Both the position numbers and the translations under genes were made by a program. From an uncultured Bacteroidaceae bacterium (GTDB lineage Bacteria; Bacteroidota; Bacteroidia; Bacteroidales; Bacteroidaceae), in assembly GCA_934271655.1 (NCBI GenBank), contig CAKQRW010000020.1:1-52094 (forward strand): DNA of 52,094 nt. The letters are read 5' to 3'. Positions 10,301-18,700 of the stretch are shown piece after piece. The notes under the pieces were generated by a model. It saw only the letters and a program-made list of their open reading frames with translations. It was not told where the DNA came from and ran no database searches. Every line of letters begins with the position of its first letter. Position 1 is the first letter of the stretch.

Positions 10301-11270
10301 TAGCCAACGACATGTTGACAGGGGCCGACGGACTCTGGTAGAGACGCATGGTGTCATCCTCAGGATTAAGCACCCAGATGCCATAGCTGTCGGTGCCCAC
10401 ATACAGGCTGCCGTCACGCATTGCGCACAATGCCTTCACCGAGCAGTCCAATCCCTTCACCACATCCACACGGCCTGTAGCGCGGTCGTAGGCCAGCAAT
10501 CCCTTTGACATGGCGAAATACATCTTGCCTCCACACTCCTGCATGTCCTGCATCGAAGCTGAAGAGAGCATAGCGCTTGCCTCTGGCGAGATGTGGAGTG
10601 TCACCCGCTGCATTCTCTGCAAGTCGGCGCATGCCAGTCTCTTGTCTATGGTATTTGCCCACAGCATCTTGTGGCTGTCTATGGCAGAGCATAAGATGAA
10701 TGATGAGCCTATCGTCTGTATGACAGCTTCAGAAGCCACCTTGTCCACAGCACCCTTTCTGACATCATACACATAGCAGCTGTAGCCATCAGTGGTCACA
10801 AACACCTGGCCACGCCTGATGTAGTCACACACGTTGTTGACGTAGTAGCCATGCACATGGCCCTCTTCCTCATTGAGCTTGATTCGCTCAAACTTGTTGT
10901 AGCGAGCGTCGAGCATGAACAGCCCATTGCTGGTGTACACCAGATACCGCTCATCGCCGCACTCTTTCAGTCCGTTGCAAATGCTGAACAGAGGTTTGCC
11001 TGTTGCCTTGTCCACACTCGGCACATCATGGAAGCTGGCTCCGTCAAAGCGTGTCAGCAGCCGTGTGCCTGTCATCCACACTATTCCCTTGGAGTCGATG
11101 CACACACTCTTGAAATTGGACGTGTTCAATCCATGCTGCACGGTGTATAGCCTCGGAGTCTGTGACCAGCATGTGGCCAGCGCCAGCATCCATGCCAGCA
11201 ACGTGACTCTCACCCTGAGCTGCATTCTCACATGATTTTTATTTAAAAAGAATTTCTTATTCATGCACAT
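7305..11270 (-). CDS. Hybrid two-component system sensor/regulator (HTCS)
   Basis: 1321-residue one-protein signalling system of the type that controls polysaccharide-utilisation genes in Bacteroidetes. Order of parts: signal peptide/anchor (about 16-37), periplasmic two-bladed-propeller repeats (about 45-660, repeats such as DSKGIVWMTGTRLL), Y_Y_Y domain (about 690-770), membrane helix (about 783-800), histidine kinase dimerisation domain with phospho-acceptor His837 (FAHELKSP), ATPase domain (NNILSNAFKFTPDGG near 947), receiver domain with Asp1107 (VVVTDYKMADGDG), and AraC-type HTH (about 1205-1305, ending SPREFMAYYKE). All key residues are intact. Start is uncertain: ATGs at 11270, 11264 and 11225 are possible, the last giving a compact signal peptide. 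It probably senses a glycan fragment and activates the neighbouring secreted-enzyme and SusCD genes. Confidence 0.96.
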   Translation of the reverse strand: MCMNKKFFLNKNHVRMQLRVRVTLLAWMLALATCWSQTPRLYTVQHGLNTSNFKSVCIDSKGIVWMTGTRLLTRFDGASFHDVPSVDKATGKPLFSICNGLKECGDERYLVYTSNGLFMLDARYNKFERIKLNEEEGHVHGYYVNNVCDYIRRGQVFVTTDGYSCYVYDVRKGAVDKVASEAVIQTIGSSFILCSAIDSHKMLWANTIDKRLACADLQRMQRVTLHISPEASAMLSSASMQDMQECGGKMYFAMSKGLLAYDRATGRVDVVKGLDCSVKALCAMRDGSLYVGTDSYGIWVLNPEDDTMRLYQSPSAPVNMSLAKVAGMAEDADGNLIVEVMQKGVLVVPKNRGLFSHVALSPQNDGSNVSCVTSMAFSADGACWAGTDGGGVFRVTRDGSERYNDGLRSSLVQTVMVDKHGTVWCGTYGGGVQMLVGGVWTLGDGAWLGELANDMVMHLCYDEEGDIIYVSTNGGGIYRIDVAARTLVECNYKTLANHWLVKSFLDSEGTLWTCTSNSVNYRNMKTGKEGTFKYKNQDFFEMVDVQQIGDEIVLAGSEGVFFRNMKTGKTTVVDSSSGLLSNDVRSIVVTGSYVWVSTMMGVASINVSTHEVKNYTSFSGYFMGEFHRASSALSPDGRVMFGGDNGMLVFEPGEVERRNADVGTLFFTRLQIGSNEVNYSPDGDVLDASVMYATRIHLNSSNNSFVISFCSPEMSDPGRIHYDYILEGYDSHWHRDVGVAQASYASLHAGEYTLRVRAYYEDYPDKAIEKSIRVTVDAPWFASVWAVLVYALIVLLVAWMFRRMWMERRLQKREIEEARMAKDMRDSKLRMFTSFAHELKSPLMMIQAPLKGLAEEEKDENRLEIYSIMQRNCQKLLDIVKQITDIQNIDSGQFHLKLEEHDYVAYANQVFERFKGAAAVKNISFVVEHQEPEIPMFFDDRHFDKVMNNILSNAFKFTPDGGKIIARSAVSGGKVVLSFYNSGSHFDEEDMKHLYERFYRGSAGNNASGSGIGLNLANELVKLHHGRMEVSNIEPDGVEFRLTFPFCNAKNAEIDNRATVLVVDDDNDVVEFVKSQLEKDCNVLVAFSGNQAWQQVVAKRPDVVVTDYKMADGDGMELCQRIKSNPESDSIPVVMLTGEGNETLQLHSLNMQVDYYLEKPVSIQLLRSAIAHVLKVRENARRRMRRMDIGAAVDVATAGMQSVSVMERINACVKEHLGDGEYSIQRLADDVGMSKSQLCRRMKDECGMTPNAYVKSYRLKCAAYMLAHSNNNISEVMYSVGFSSPSYFAASFREYFKMSPREFMAYYKETEDENLLDKLLQ

Positions 11271-11298
11271 GTCATATTGATTAGTTTATACAAGCACA

Positions 11299-11306
11299 CA
11301 AAGTTA
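11299..11306 (-). promoter_or_regulatory. -7 box for the HTCS gene
   Basis: On the - strand TAACTTTG fits TAnnTTTG, about 30 bp upstream of the HTCS start and downstream of the terminator of the preceding gene. No good -33 element was found. Confidence 0.45.
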
Positions 11307-11352
11307 GGCAAAAATAATGACATGATAAAAAGAGGCACAGAAAAATCATAAT

Positions 11353-11395
11353 AAAAAAGGAGGCGCAGAACCCTTGCGAGTCCCGCGCCCCCATT
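11353..11395 (-). terminator. Terminator of secreted modular protein A
   Basis: On the - strand GGGGGCGCGGGA pairs with the region ending GCGCCTCC across a short loop and is followed by TTTTTTATT. The same hairpin recurs after paralogue B at 15543-15585. Confidence 0.85.
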
Positions 11396-11516
11396 TTTTA
11401 TTTATTGCTTATAGCAAACTGATCACTTGATGCCGAAGCCTGCTACAGAGATCTTCTTGCCATTCTTGACGATGACAATCTTGCCGTTCTCCATGTACTT
11501 GCCGTTGGCAGCCTTG
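11353..11516 (-). repeat. 3'-end direct repeat, copy 1 (164 bp)
   Basis: Covers the last codons of modular protein A, its stop codon and its terminator. It matches 15543-15706 with only about three differences, all between the stop codon and the hairpin. Copy 2 ends the neighbouring paralogue in the same orientation. Confidence 0.93.
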
Positions 11517-14500
11517 GCAACGTCAATCTCATCGATGCCTGTTGTCACCTCTGGAGCCTCGAAGCCGTTGATTGTGCAGAATGTCCAGTAGACTGGCTCC
11601 TCGCTCTTGGCAGCGTCGTTGCTTGTGAGGTAAAGGCCTGTGCCCACATTCTTCATGGTGAAGCCCTTGCCGTCAACATACTCTATCTCCCACACAGCGC
11701 CGTTCTCGATGTCCTGGCCGTTCTGGTTGTTCAGACCGAGGATGAATGAGCAGTTGCCTGTGGCAACTTGTGAGTTCAGGTAGCCTGGGTTGCCCCAGAT
11801 GTTGTACTCTGCGCCAGCTGGAGTGAGCAGACGGAGAAGGTTGTTCTTCTCGTCAGAAGCCTTGTCTATCTTGAAGTAATAACCTGAGTTAGACTCCACG
11901 AAAGCCTTGTCTGCTGTGTCGTAGCCGAGGTTCTGGTTGTTTGTGCCATAGAGCACCTTGCCTGTCTCCTTGTTCACAATAGCGAACGCCTGGTTGTAGC
12001 AAGATTCGATGTCTGTGAACTCCTTGGCGATGTCGATAGTTGGAGCCTTAACGTTAGTCTTGAATGTGCAAGCAAGCTCGCCGTCTTCATAAGTCTTTGC
12101 GTAGATGTCCTTAGACTCGAAGGTCTCAAGATCCATGTCTGCTATCTTGATTGAGTTGACTGTGAGGGTGTACTCTGTGTCGTAGTCAAGTCCCTTGACA
12201 TAGATGTTGCGAGACTCTGAGTCAACGTCAAAATCTGTTGTGCCAGTGATTGGCTCCTTGCCCTCGGCTGTCACAGTGTAAGCGAGCTCGCCGCTTGCCA
12301 TCTGGGCTGTCTCAGGCACTGTGGCATTGTAAGTGAATGCCACCTTGAATGTGCCGTCCTCCTCGCTGATAGCCTCATCATCAGCTACAGCAAGAGCCGC
12401 GTTCTCTACAGTGGCTGCGATTTCTGGAGTTGGCTGCTTCTCTGGTGTTGTGAAGGATGTAGAGTTGCCGCCCTCCTTCTGTGCAAGGATAGTCTCAAGT
12501 TCATATCCTGTCTCGCATTCCTTCATGCCGTAACCTACAGCAATTCTGTCTATAGTAAGAGTATAGCCCTTGCCATACTCTACAAGCATCTGGAACGTGT
12601 CGGAGTAATTATTTGCTGCAAGCTCGTCAAGATCGAATACCAAAGATGCGCTTTCAGACTCCTCGCCACATGTCAATGTGACATCAACCTGCACATTGGC
12701 GTTCTTTACAGACTCTACCACCTCAACGTCACAGAGGTAAGTCACGTCAACGGTAGTTTCGCCATCCTCATCTGTATTGATAGAAGCGACATCCACTTTC
12801 ATCACATTGACGTCACCAATCTCAGCCAGCTTAGGCTCTTCTGCCTTAGTCTCAAACTTCACCTCGATAGCGTCGTCACCCTCGAAGGCTTTCTTTGCTA
12901 TAGAGATGATGTCACCAACCTCGTCGTCATAGCAGTATACTACGATAGAGTCAACTGTAAGAGTGTACTTCTTGCCGGCCTCTACATAGAACTGGATTTC
13001 CTGAGAGTCCACATTGCCTTTAAGCTCTACGAAATCAGGCTCATTCTCTGGCTCGATGCCTCTTCCCGCTGGTTCTATCACCGGTTCATCCGTTACGTTT
13101 TCTTCCTCTTCCACAAGAGTGTAGTAGAGGTTGATAGAAGCGTCCTTGGCTATAGACTCATCAAGAGAGACCTTGCCGTTGAGGGTAGCTGTAATCATGC
13201 CGTCCTCATCAAGCTCAAGTGTTCCTTCAGGAAGAGCGACTGCGATATTGTCATCGATAGTAGCGAGCACAGGCTTTGGAGCAGGAGCCACATACTCTTC
13301 GATAGTCCAGATGTAGTTGCCATTGCTTGCATTCTTGTTGCCATAGCAAGTAGAGCCAGCGGCATTGCCATTGTTGCTATTTGTACCCATAAGGCCATTC
13401 TTGCCTGTGATAGTGTAGCCGCCATCGACAGCAGCAATTGTCCATCCGTAAGCCTCAGCAGTGGCAGAGAGGTCCCAAATATTGCTGCCTTTGTAGTTAA
13501 CGTACTCGCCGTCACTGTTAACAAGAGCATACTTGCCACCATCCTGAGCCACAAATGATACAGGAGTGCCAACCTCTTCAATAGAAATCTTATCTGCCGT
13601 GATGCTCAACTGGAATGGAGAGTTCTCATCAGAAGTCTTGAGAGAAAGTGTGTACTGCTTGTCAGCAGCAGGAGCTGTGACAAGAGTAGCCTTGTAAGTA
13701 GCTACAGCCTCTGCAAGTTTTGCCTTCGCTTCTTTTACTTCATCCGCAGTGGCATCAGCTTTTTCTACAATCTGCTTGGCAGAAGCCACAGCATCTGCGA
13801 AATTATTGTATGCCTCAGTAGAAATTTGGAAGAGTCCATCGCCCACGCCAGCCTTAGCATCAACAATAGCCTGAGCTGCCTCAATATCGGCAGCAAGCAC
13901 AGCCTTAACAATGGCAGCATTATCTTCTGTTGTCACCAGAATTGGAGTAGTCACGCTCATCCAGCACTTAGATGCTGTAGCCTCACCACCAACTGTGAGG
14001 GAAACCTCAGCCTCATCTTCTGTCACTTCAAATGCCACATAACGATACTCAAATCCACGGCCTGCATTGTTGTTCGCATATGTAACTGTAGGATCGAATG
14101 ATGCCGTACCATCTATAGCTACGCCATAGCCTGTGTCTCCCTTCGATGGGAATACGGCTGTTACGTCATTCACCTTGATATATGCAGTACATGCTGTGCC
14201 TGCTGAAGCACGACCTGCAGCATAGATAACATACTTGCCCTTTGGCAGTTTCACCGTAGTGGACTTGCTGTTTGTCCAACTGCCCTGTCCCCACTGGGCT
14301 CCAGTCTGCTCATAATATGTTGATGTTGATGTTCCATCCCAATGCTGTCCCTTGTTTGAAACCATTCCACCTTCCCACTGAGAGAAGTCAGAAATGAGAG
14401 ATGCGGCGTTCTGAGGATAGTTCTTTGTCACGGCTTCGTATTCTGCCACCTTGACTTCATTCACTTTATTCTCCACCTCAAGAGCCTTGAAAGTCTTATT

Positions 14501-15175
14501 TTCCCATTGAGAAACATCGACGCCAAGAGTCTTTGCTACAGCTATCTCATCAGTAAGAGGCTTCAGTTCCTCTGGCGTTGCTTCAGCACCATTCTCATTA
14601 GGCTTCACCGTACAGAATGTCCAGTAGACAGGTTCCTCATACTTGGCAGGAGCGTTGTCATTCAGATACATTCCTGTAGCAATATTCTTCAGAGTGAAAC
14701 CTCGGCCTTCCACATACTGGATGTCAAACACCGCACCATTCTTAATGTCCTGGCCATTTCCTTTTGCAAGACCAAGGATGAAGGAGCAGGTGCCTGTGAC
14801 AGGCTGCGAATTGATGTATCCCGGGCTTCCCCAGATATTATACTCTGCGCCAGCAGGATTGATGAGACGAAGCAGGTGATAAGATGCGATGCTCTCATCA
14901 TCTGCATCCTGAGCAGGAGTCTCCAGCTTGAAGTAATAGCCGCTGTTAGATTCCTTGAAGGCTTCATCCATTGACCCGTAACCCAGATTCTGGTTATTGG
15001 ATCCATAGAGAGCCTTACCGGTCTCTTTGTTGACAATAGCGAAAGCCTTGCCATCAAGAGAAGCCAAATCTGTAAATTCTTGATCAATGACCATTGTAGG
15101 CTCTACCGCCGCCTGCAAAGGCAAGGCAATAATCGCCATCAGCATCGACAAGAAAAAAGATGTAATTTTTCTCAT
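11423..15175 (-). CDS. Large secreted modular protein A (lectin-like and Ig-like modules, C-terminal tail)
   Basis: 1250 residues, exported by an N-terminal signal peptide (MRKITSFFLSMLMAIIALPL). Modules: a 150-residue lectin-like domain (about 30-195: FAIVNKETGKALYG, SNSGYYFKLE, EEPVYWTFCTV); a carbohydrate-binding-like beta domain (about 255-400); a FIVAR-like helical stretch (about 435-500, KEAKAKLAEAVATYK); a second trefoil-like region (about 510-625); several beta-sandwich repeats (about 630-900); a module at 911-1040 identical in DNA to one in paralogue B; a second copy of the N-terminal lectin-like domain (about 1045-1205); and a C-terminal tail GKYMENGKIVIVKNG. I see no catalytic residues and know no function. 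Adhesion or glycan binding at the surface is an inference from the module types. It has its own leader and terminator. Confidence 0.85.
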   Translation of the reverse strand: MRKITSFFLSMLMAIIALPLQAAVEPTMVIDQEFTDLASLDGKAFAIVNKETGKALYGSNNQNLGYGSMDEAFKESNSGYYFKLETPAQDADDESIASYHLLRLINPAGAEYNIWGSPGYINSQPVTGTCSFILGLAKGNGQDIKNGAVFDIQYVEGRGFTLKNIATGMYLNDNAPAKYEEPVYWTFCTVKPNENGAEATPEELKPLTDEIAVAKTLGVDVSQWENKTFKALEVENKVNEVKVAEYEAVTKNYPQNAASLISDFSQWEGGMVSNKGQHWDGTSTSTYYEQTGAQWGQGSWTNSKSTTVKLPKGKYVIYAAGRASAGTACTAYIKVNDVTAVFPSKGDTGYGVAIDGTASFDPTVTYANNNAGRGFEYRYVAFEVTEDEAEVSLTVGGEATASKCWMSVTTPILVTTEDNAAIVKAVLAADIEAAQAIVDAKAGVGDGLFQISTEAYNNFADAVASAKQIVEKADATADEVKEAKAKLAEAVATYKATLVTAPAADKQYTLSLKTSDENSPFQLSITADKISIEEVGTPVSFVAQDGGKYALVNSDGEYVNYKGSNIWDLSATAEAYGWTIAAVDGGYTITGKNGLMGTNSNNGNAAGSTCYGNKNASNGNYIWTIEEYVAPAPKPVLATIDDNIAVALPEGTLELDEDGMITATLNGKVSLDESIAKDASINLYYTLVEEEENVTDEPVIEPAGRGIEPENEPDFVELKGNVDSQEIQFYVEAGKKYTLTVDSIVVYCYDDEVGDIISIAKKAFEGDDAIEVKFETKAEEPKLAEIGDVNVMKVDVASINTDEDGETTVDVTYLCDVEVVESVKNANVQVDVTLTCGEESESASLVFDLDELAANNYSDTFQMLVEYGKGYTLTIDRIAVGYGMKECETGYELETILAQKEGGNSTSFTTPEKQPTPEIAATVENAALAVADDEAISEEDGTFKVAFTYNATVPETAQMASGELAYTVTAEGKEPITGTTDFDVDSESRNIYVKGLDYDTEYTLTVNSIKIADMDLETFESKDIYAKTYEDGELACTFKTNVKAPTIDIAKEFTDIESCYNQAFAIVNKETGKVLYGTNNQNLGYDTADKAFVESNSGYYFKIDKASDEKNNLLRLLTPAGAEYNIWGNPGYLNSQVATGNCSFILGLNNQNGQDIENGAVWEIEYVDGKGFTMKNVGTGLYLTSNDAAKSEEPVYWTFCTINGFEAPEVTTGIDEIDVAKAANGKYMENGKIVIVKNGKKISVAGFGIK
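12057..12443 (-). repeat. Identical 387-bp module, copy 1
   Basis: Read base by base, this stretch is identical to 16160-16546 and encodes the same 129-residue beta-sandwich module (starting TPEIAATVENAALAVADD). Sequence on both sides differs at once between the two genes. Confidence 0.95.
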
Positions 15176-15542
15176 AGACTAAAAGATTTTAAATTAATAA
15201 TAATTGCTATATAAATACTTGTATAGTTCGTTATTTGTCCACCGTCCGATTTACTGATAGAATATGCATCATTCTGTCTCAGCATTATAAGAGCGTGTGT
15301 GCCATAAAAAAGTGTTTCACTTCATCTTTATGCAGCGCACGCTTTGTATAACTAAGTAAAGCAGTTGCAAATAAACTAAAAAAAAATGACATCTTTATAA
15401 AAAGAACTGATTATTTTTACTTTTATTTATAAATTCATATATTCAAGGGATTGTTTTTCTTTTTTGAAGGCCTGCGCTGTGAGATGCCACCCACTCTACG
15501 CTTTAATTCTTGACTTGTGCGCTATGAGACGCTGCCTCAATG
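15176..15542 (-). promoter_or_regulatory. Promoter and structured leader region of modular protein A
   Basis: A 367-bp AT-rich gap without a plausible gene. On the - strand TTTATTTGCAA at about 15364-15374 resembles a -7 box, and the same TTGCAAATAAAC sequence (+ strand) occurs before paralogue B at 19019-19030. Between it and the start codon is an imperfect 17-bp stem (15292-15308 with 15327-15343) enclosing a small AAGTG/CACTT hairpin. The inferred leader is about 180 nt. Promoter assignment is tentative because the second base of the box deviates. Confidence 0.45.
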
Positions 15543-15585
15543 AAAAAAGGAGGCGCAGAACCCTTGCGAGTCCCGCGCCCCCATT
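15543..15585 (-). terminator. Terminator of secreted modular protein B
   Basis: Same GC-rich hairpin as at 11353-11395, followed by TTTTTT on the - strand, directly after the stop codon region of paralogue B. Confidence 0.85.
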
Positions 15586-15706
15586 TTTCTTTTATTGCTT
15601 ATAGCAAACTTATCACTTGATGCCGAAGCCTGCTACAGAGATCTTCTTGCCATTCTTGACGATGACAATCTTGCCGTTCTCCATGTACTTGCCGTTGGCA
15701 GCCTTG
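15543..15706 (-). repeat. 3'-end direct repeat, copy 2 (164 bp)
   Basis: Partner of 11353-11516: identical coding end (GKYMENGKIVIVKNG tail) and terminator hairpin, about three differences in total. Confidence 0.93.
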
Positions 15707-18700
15707 ACTGCATCGATGCCATCAACAGAAGTGTCAACTACGTGCTTGTAAACACCTGCTACCTTAGCCTTAGTGCCATCAGCACCGAAGATTGTGAGGA
15801 GGCATATCTGACCTATGTGGCCATCCACTACATTGCATCGTGAGTCTGTCAGATCCATGACAAGCTCTGTTGTGCCTTCCTCTACATCAAAGTTGTCCTG
15901 AGAGTCAGCTGCGGCGAAAGATGCCTTGAGGTTAGCAGGAGTTGGTTCTGCAAACTTGATGATGATCTTGTCACAACCGCGGACATCAACATTCAGCATC
16001 TTGAACGCAACGCATATGTTGCCTCCGAAGGTGTACTCTGTATAGCCCTCGCCCTCTGTCTTCTGCGCTCTGTAGGTAAAGCCTTCTGATGGGAGATTGG
16101 TGTCGTCTGTCTGAGCTATCTCAACGAGGTTCTCTTCTGGCTCTTCAGCCTTGGCGTTTGTCTTGAATGTGCAAGCAAGCTCGCCGTCTTCATAAGTCTT
16201 TGCGTAGATGTCCTTAGACTCGAAGGTCTCAAGATCCATGTCTGCTATCTTGATTGAGTTGACTGTGAGGGTGTACTCTGTGTCGTAGTCAAGTCCCTTG
16301 ACATAGATGTTGCGAGACTCTGAGTCAACGTCAAAATCTGTTGTGCCAGTGATTGGCTCCTTGCCCTCGGCTGTCACAGTGTAAGCGAGCTCGCCGCTTG
16401 CCATCTGGGCTGTCTCAGGCACTGTGGCATTGTAAGTGAATGCCACCTTGAATGTGCCGTCCTCCTCGCTGATAGCCTCATCATCAGCTACAGCAAGAGC
16501 CGCGTTCTCTACAGTGGCTGCGATTTCTGGAGTTGGCTGCTTCTCTATCTTTGTGATAGTGAAATTGTCCCAAATAGTCCAGTCTGTGCCGATGTGCTGA
16601 GTCTTCTTGATGCCGATAGTCAGGGTGCCGTCAGTGACCTCTACTTCAAGCTTGTTGTTGTAAAGTCCCTTGCCAAATGCGGCAGAAGCGTCTGTCTGCG
16701 AGAATGGGAGACTTTCAAGAGCGGCAGCAGCCTCGTCGTCTGCGATTGACTTCAGAGCCACTTCCTTGTCGTTTGCGTAGAGGAATGAGTAGATCTTCTC
16801 TGTGCCGTCAGCATGAGCAGCGATAGCCACATCATTAGTGTTGCCTGTTGTATTGTTATAACGGTAGAAGCCCTGAGCTGTAACAGCGTAAGTGCCGTTA
16901 GGGATGCTGATAGTCTGATGCACGTCAAACACCTCTGAGTTGCCGCCCCATTTCTCAGCGTTCATGTTCTCGTTGGCGCCGCCAACTGCAAACTCATCAC
17001 CTTCCCAGGCCTTCTCGAATTTAGCATTGTAGAGGTTGCGGGATATAGAAGCGTTCTTCAGGAGGAAAGTAGCATCATCATAAAGATCCTTCTCAAGGGC
17101 AGACACGAGATCGTCTACTGAGACGAGCTCCCATTCTGCGTTTTTGTCCGTCCAGGCAAGGCCTGTAGCCACAATATTACCCTCGGCTGGAGCTCCGAAT
17201 GCGTTATCCTTGTCAAGAGCGATAACCACCTTGTCTGCAGATAGCTCTCCTGTTGCGCAGTAGAACTTGAAGCCTGCCGCTGGAGAATCGATGTAAGCGC
17301 CGTCGCCAAGGAAGTGGTTTGTCGCATTGTTGTATGTGTGTGAATCGAGGGTGTAAGTGCCGTCCTCCAGTTTTGCCACTGTGAAGATTGTAGCATGGTC
17401 AAGGAGGGAAGCCTGCGTGCCCCAAGCATTCGCTCCGCCCAGGTACTTGCCTGTTGCGACATTGTAGATGACATAGTCGCCCGCAGCTATCTCTACCTCT
17501 GCTGGCTCGGCAGGCATCACAGGATCACCGGCTGTGACAAACGTGGCGCTGACAGTCACATTGCCTGCTGGCATGGTGAATGTGTTGTCCTCTGCGACCT
17601 CCACATCATCCTCACCATTCTTTACTGAGACAGACTCAAGCTTGTATCCATCTGCTGGTGTGGCGGTGATTGTGACCGTTTCTCCCTCTGCAGCCTCTGC
17701 TGGGTCAACAGTCACTGTACCGTTCTCTATGTCCTCTGCAACTGACACAACATATGATGTTGGAGCAATAACATCTTCCGCAAATGTGGCATTGATGGTC
17801 ACATCGCCTGCTGGCATGATGAATGAATACACGCCATTTTCGGCAGGAATGCATGGAAGGACACTGTTGTCAACATTCAGGTCTACAGACTCAACCTTAT
17901 AGCCCTCAGCCGGAGTCACAGTGAAGGAGATATTCTCGCCCTCATATCCCTCTGACGCAGCTACTGTCACCATACCGTTCTCTATGCCTTCTGCGACAGT
18001 CACGCCATAAGTGGCGAGCTTTTCCCAAGTGATGGCTTTGATGTCTATTGTGCCAGGCTCTTGGCCTGTGTACTGAAGGTAGATAGACTTTATGTTGTCC
18101 TTGATGACAGTCTCCGCATAGTTGGCATTGACCTTGCCCACTGGAGGCCATGCGTCAGTATCATCAGCTTTTTTGATGCACCATTGTATAGGGAAGTCCG
18201 TGATGTCCGAGTTAGTGTAGATGCGGAGCTTCTTAGGACCATCCATGCCGATGATATCATTGCTTACGTTTATGCCAGACCACTGTCCTTTGATTGTGGC
18301 CTGCCCACTCTTTATCTTGGCGTCAGCGGTGACGGAAGTATTCCAGCCAGCAGTCCATGGTCCGATGGCCACCTCTTCACCGCTCTTCTTCAAGACATAA
18401 CCTTCTGTGATAGTGAAGGAAGGCTGCGGCTGGTCGCTTGGCTGAACATTCTGGATGCTGAAGCCCTTTATAACCTGATCCACATCGATAGAGACCTCAG
18501 TCTTGCCTATACAGTCTATGCCAAAGCCCCACTTCTGCTGGTCCTCAGAGTTTTTCCAAGGCATATTGAAGTTGCAGGTAAGAGCCTCCGCAAACTTGAT
18601 GAAGACTTTTTCGTCCGTTTCGGGATCGAAATCAGCTACAGATGGAGTGATTGCGCCCCACTGACCAGCAAATGTGCATATGTACTTGGTATCCGCAGGA

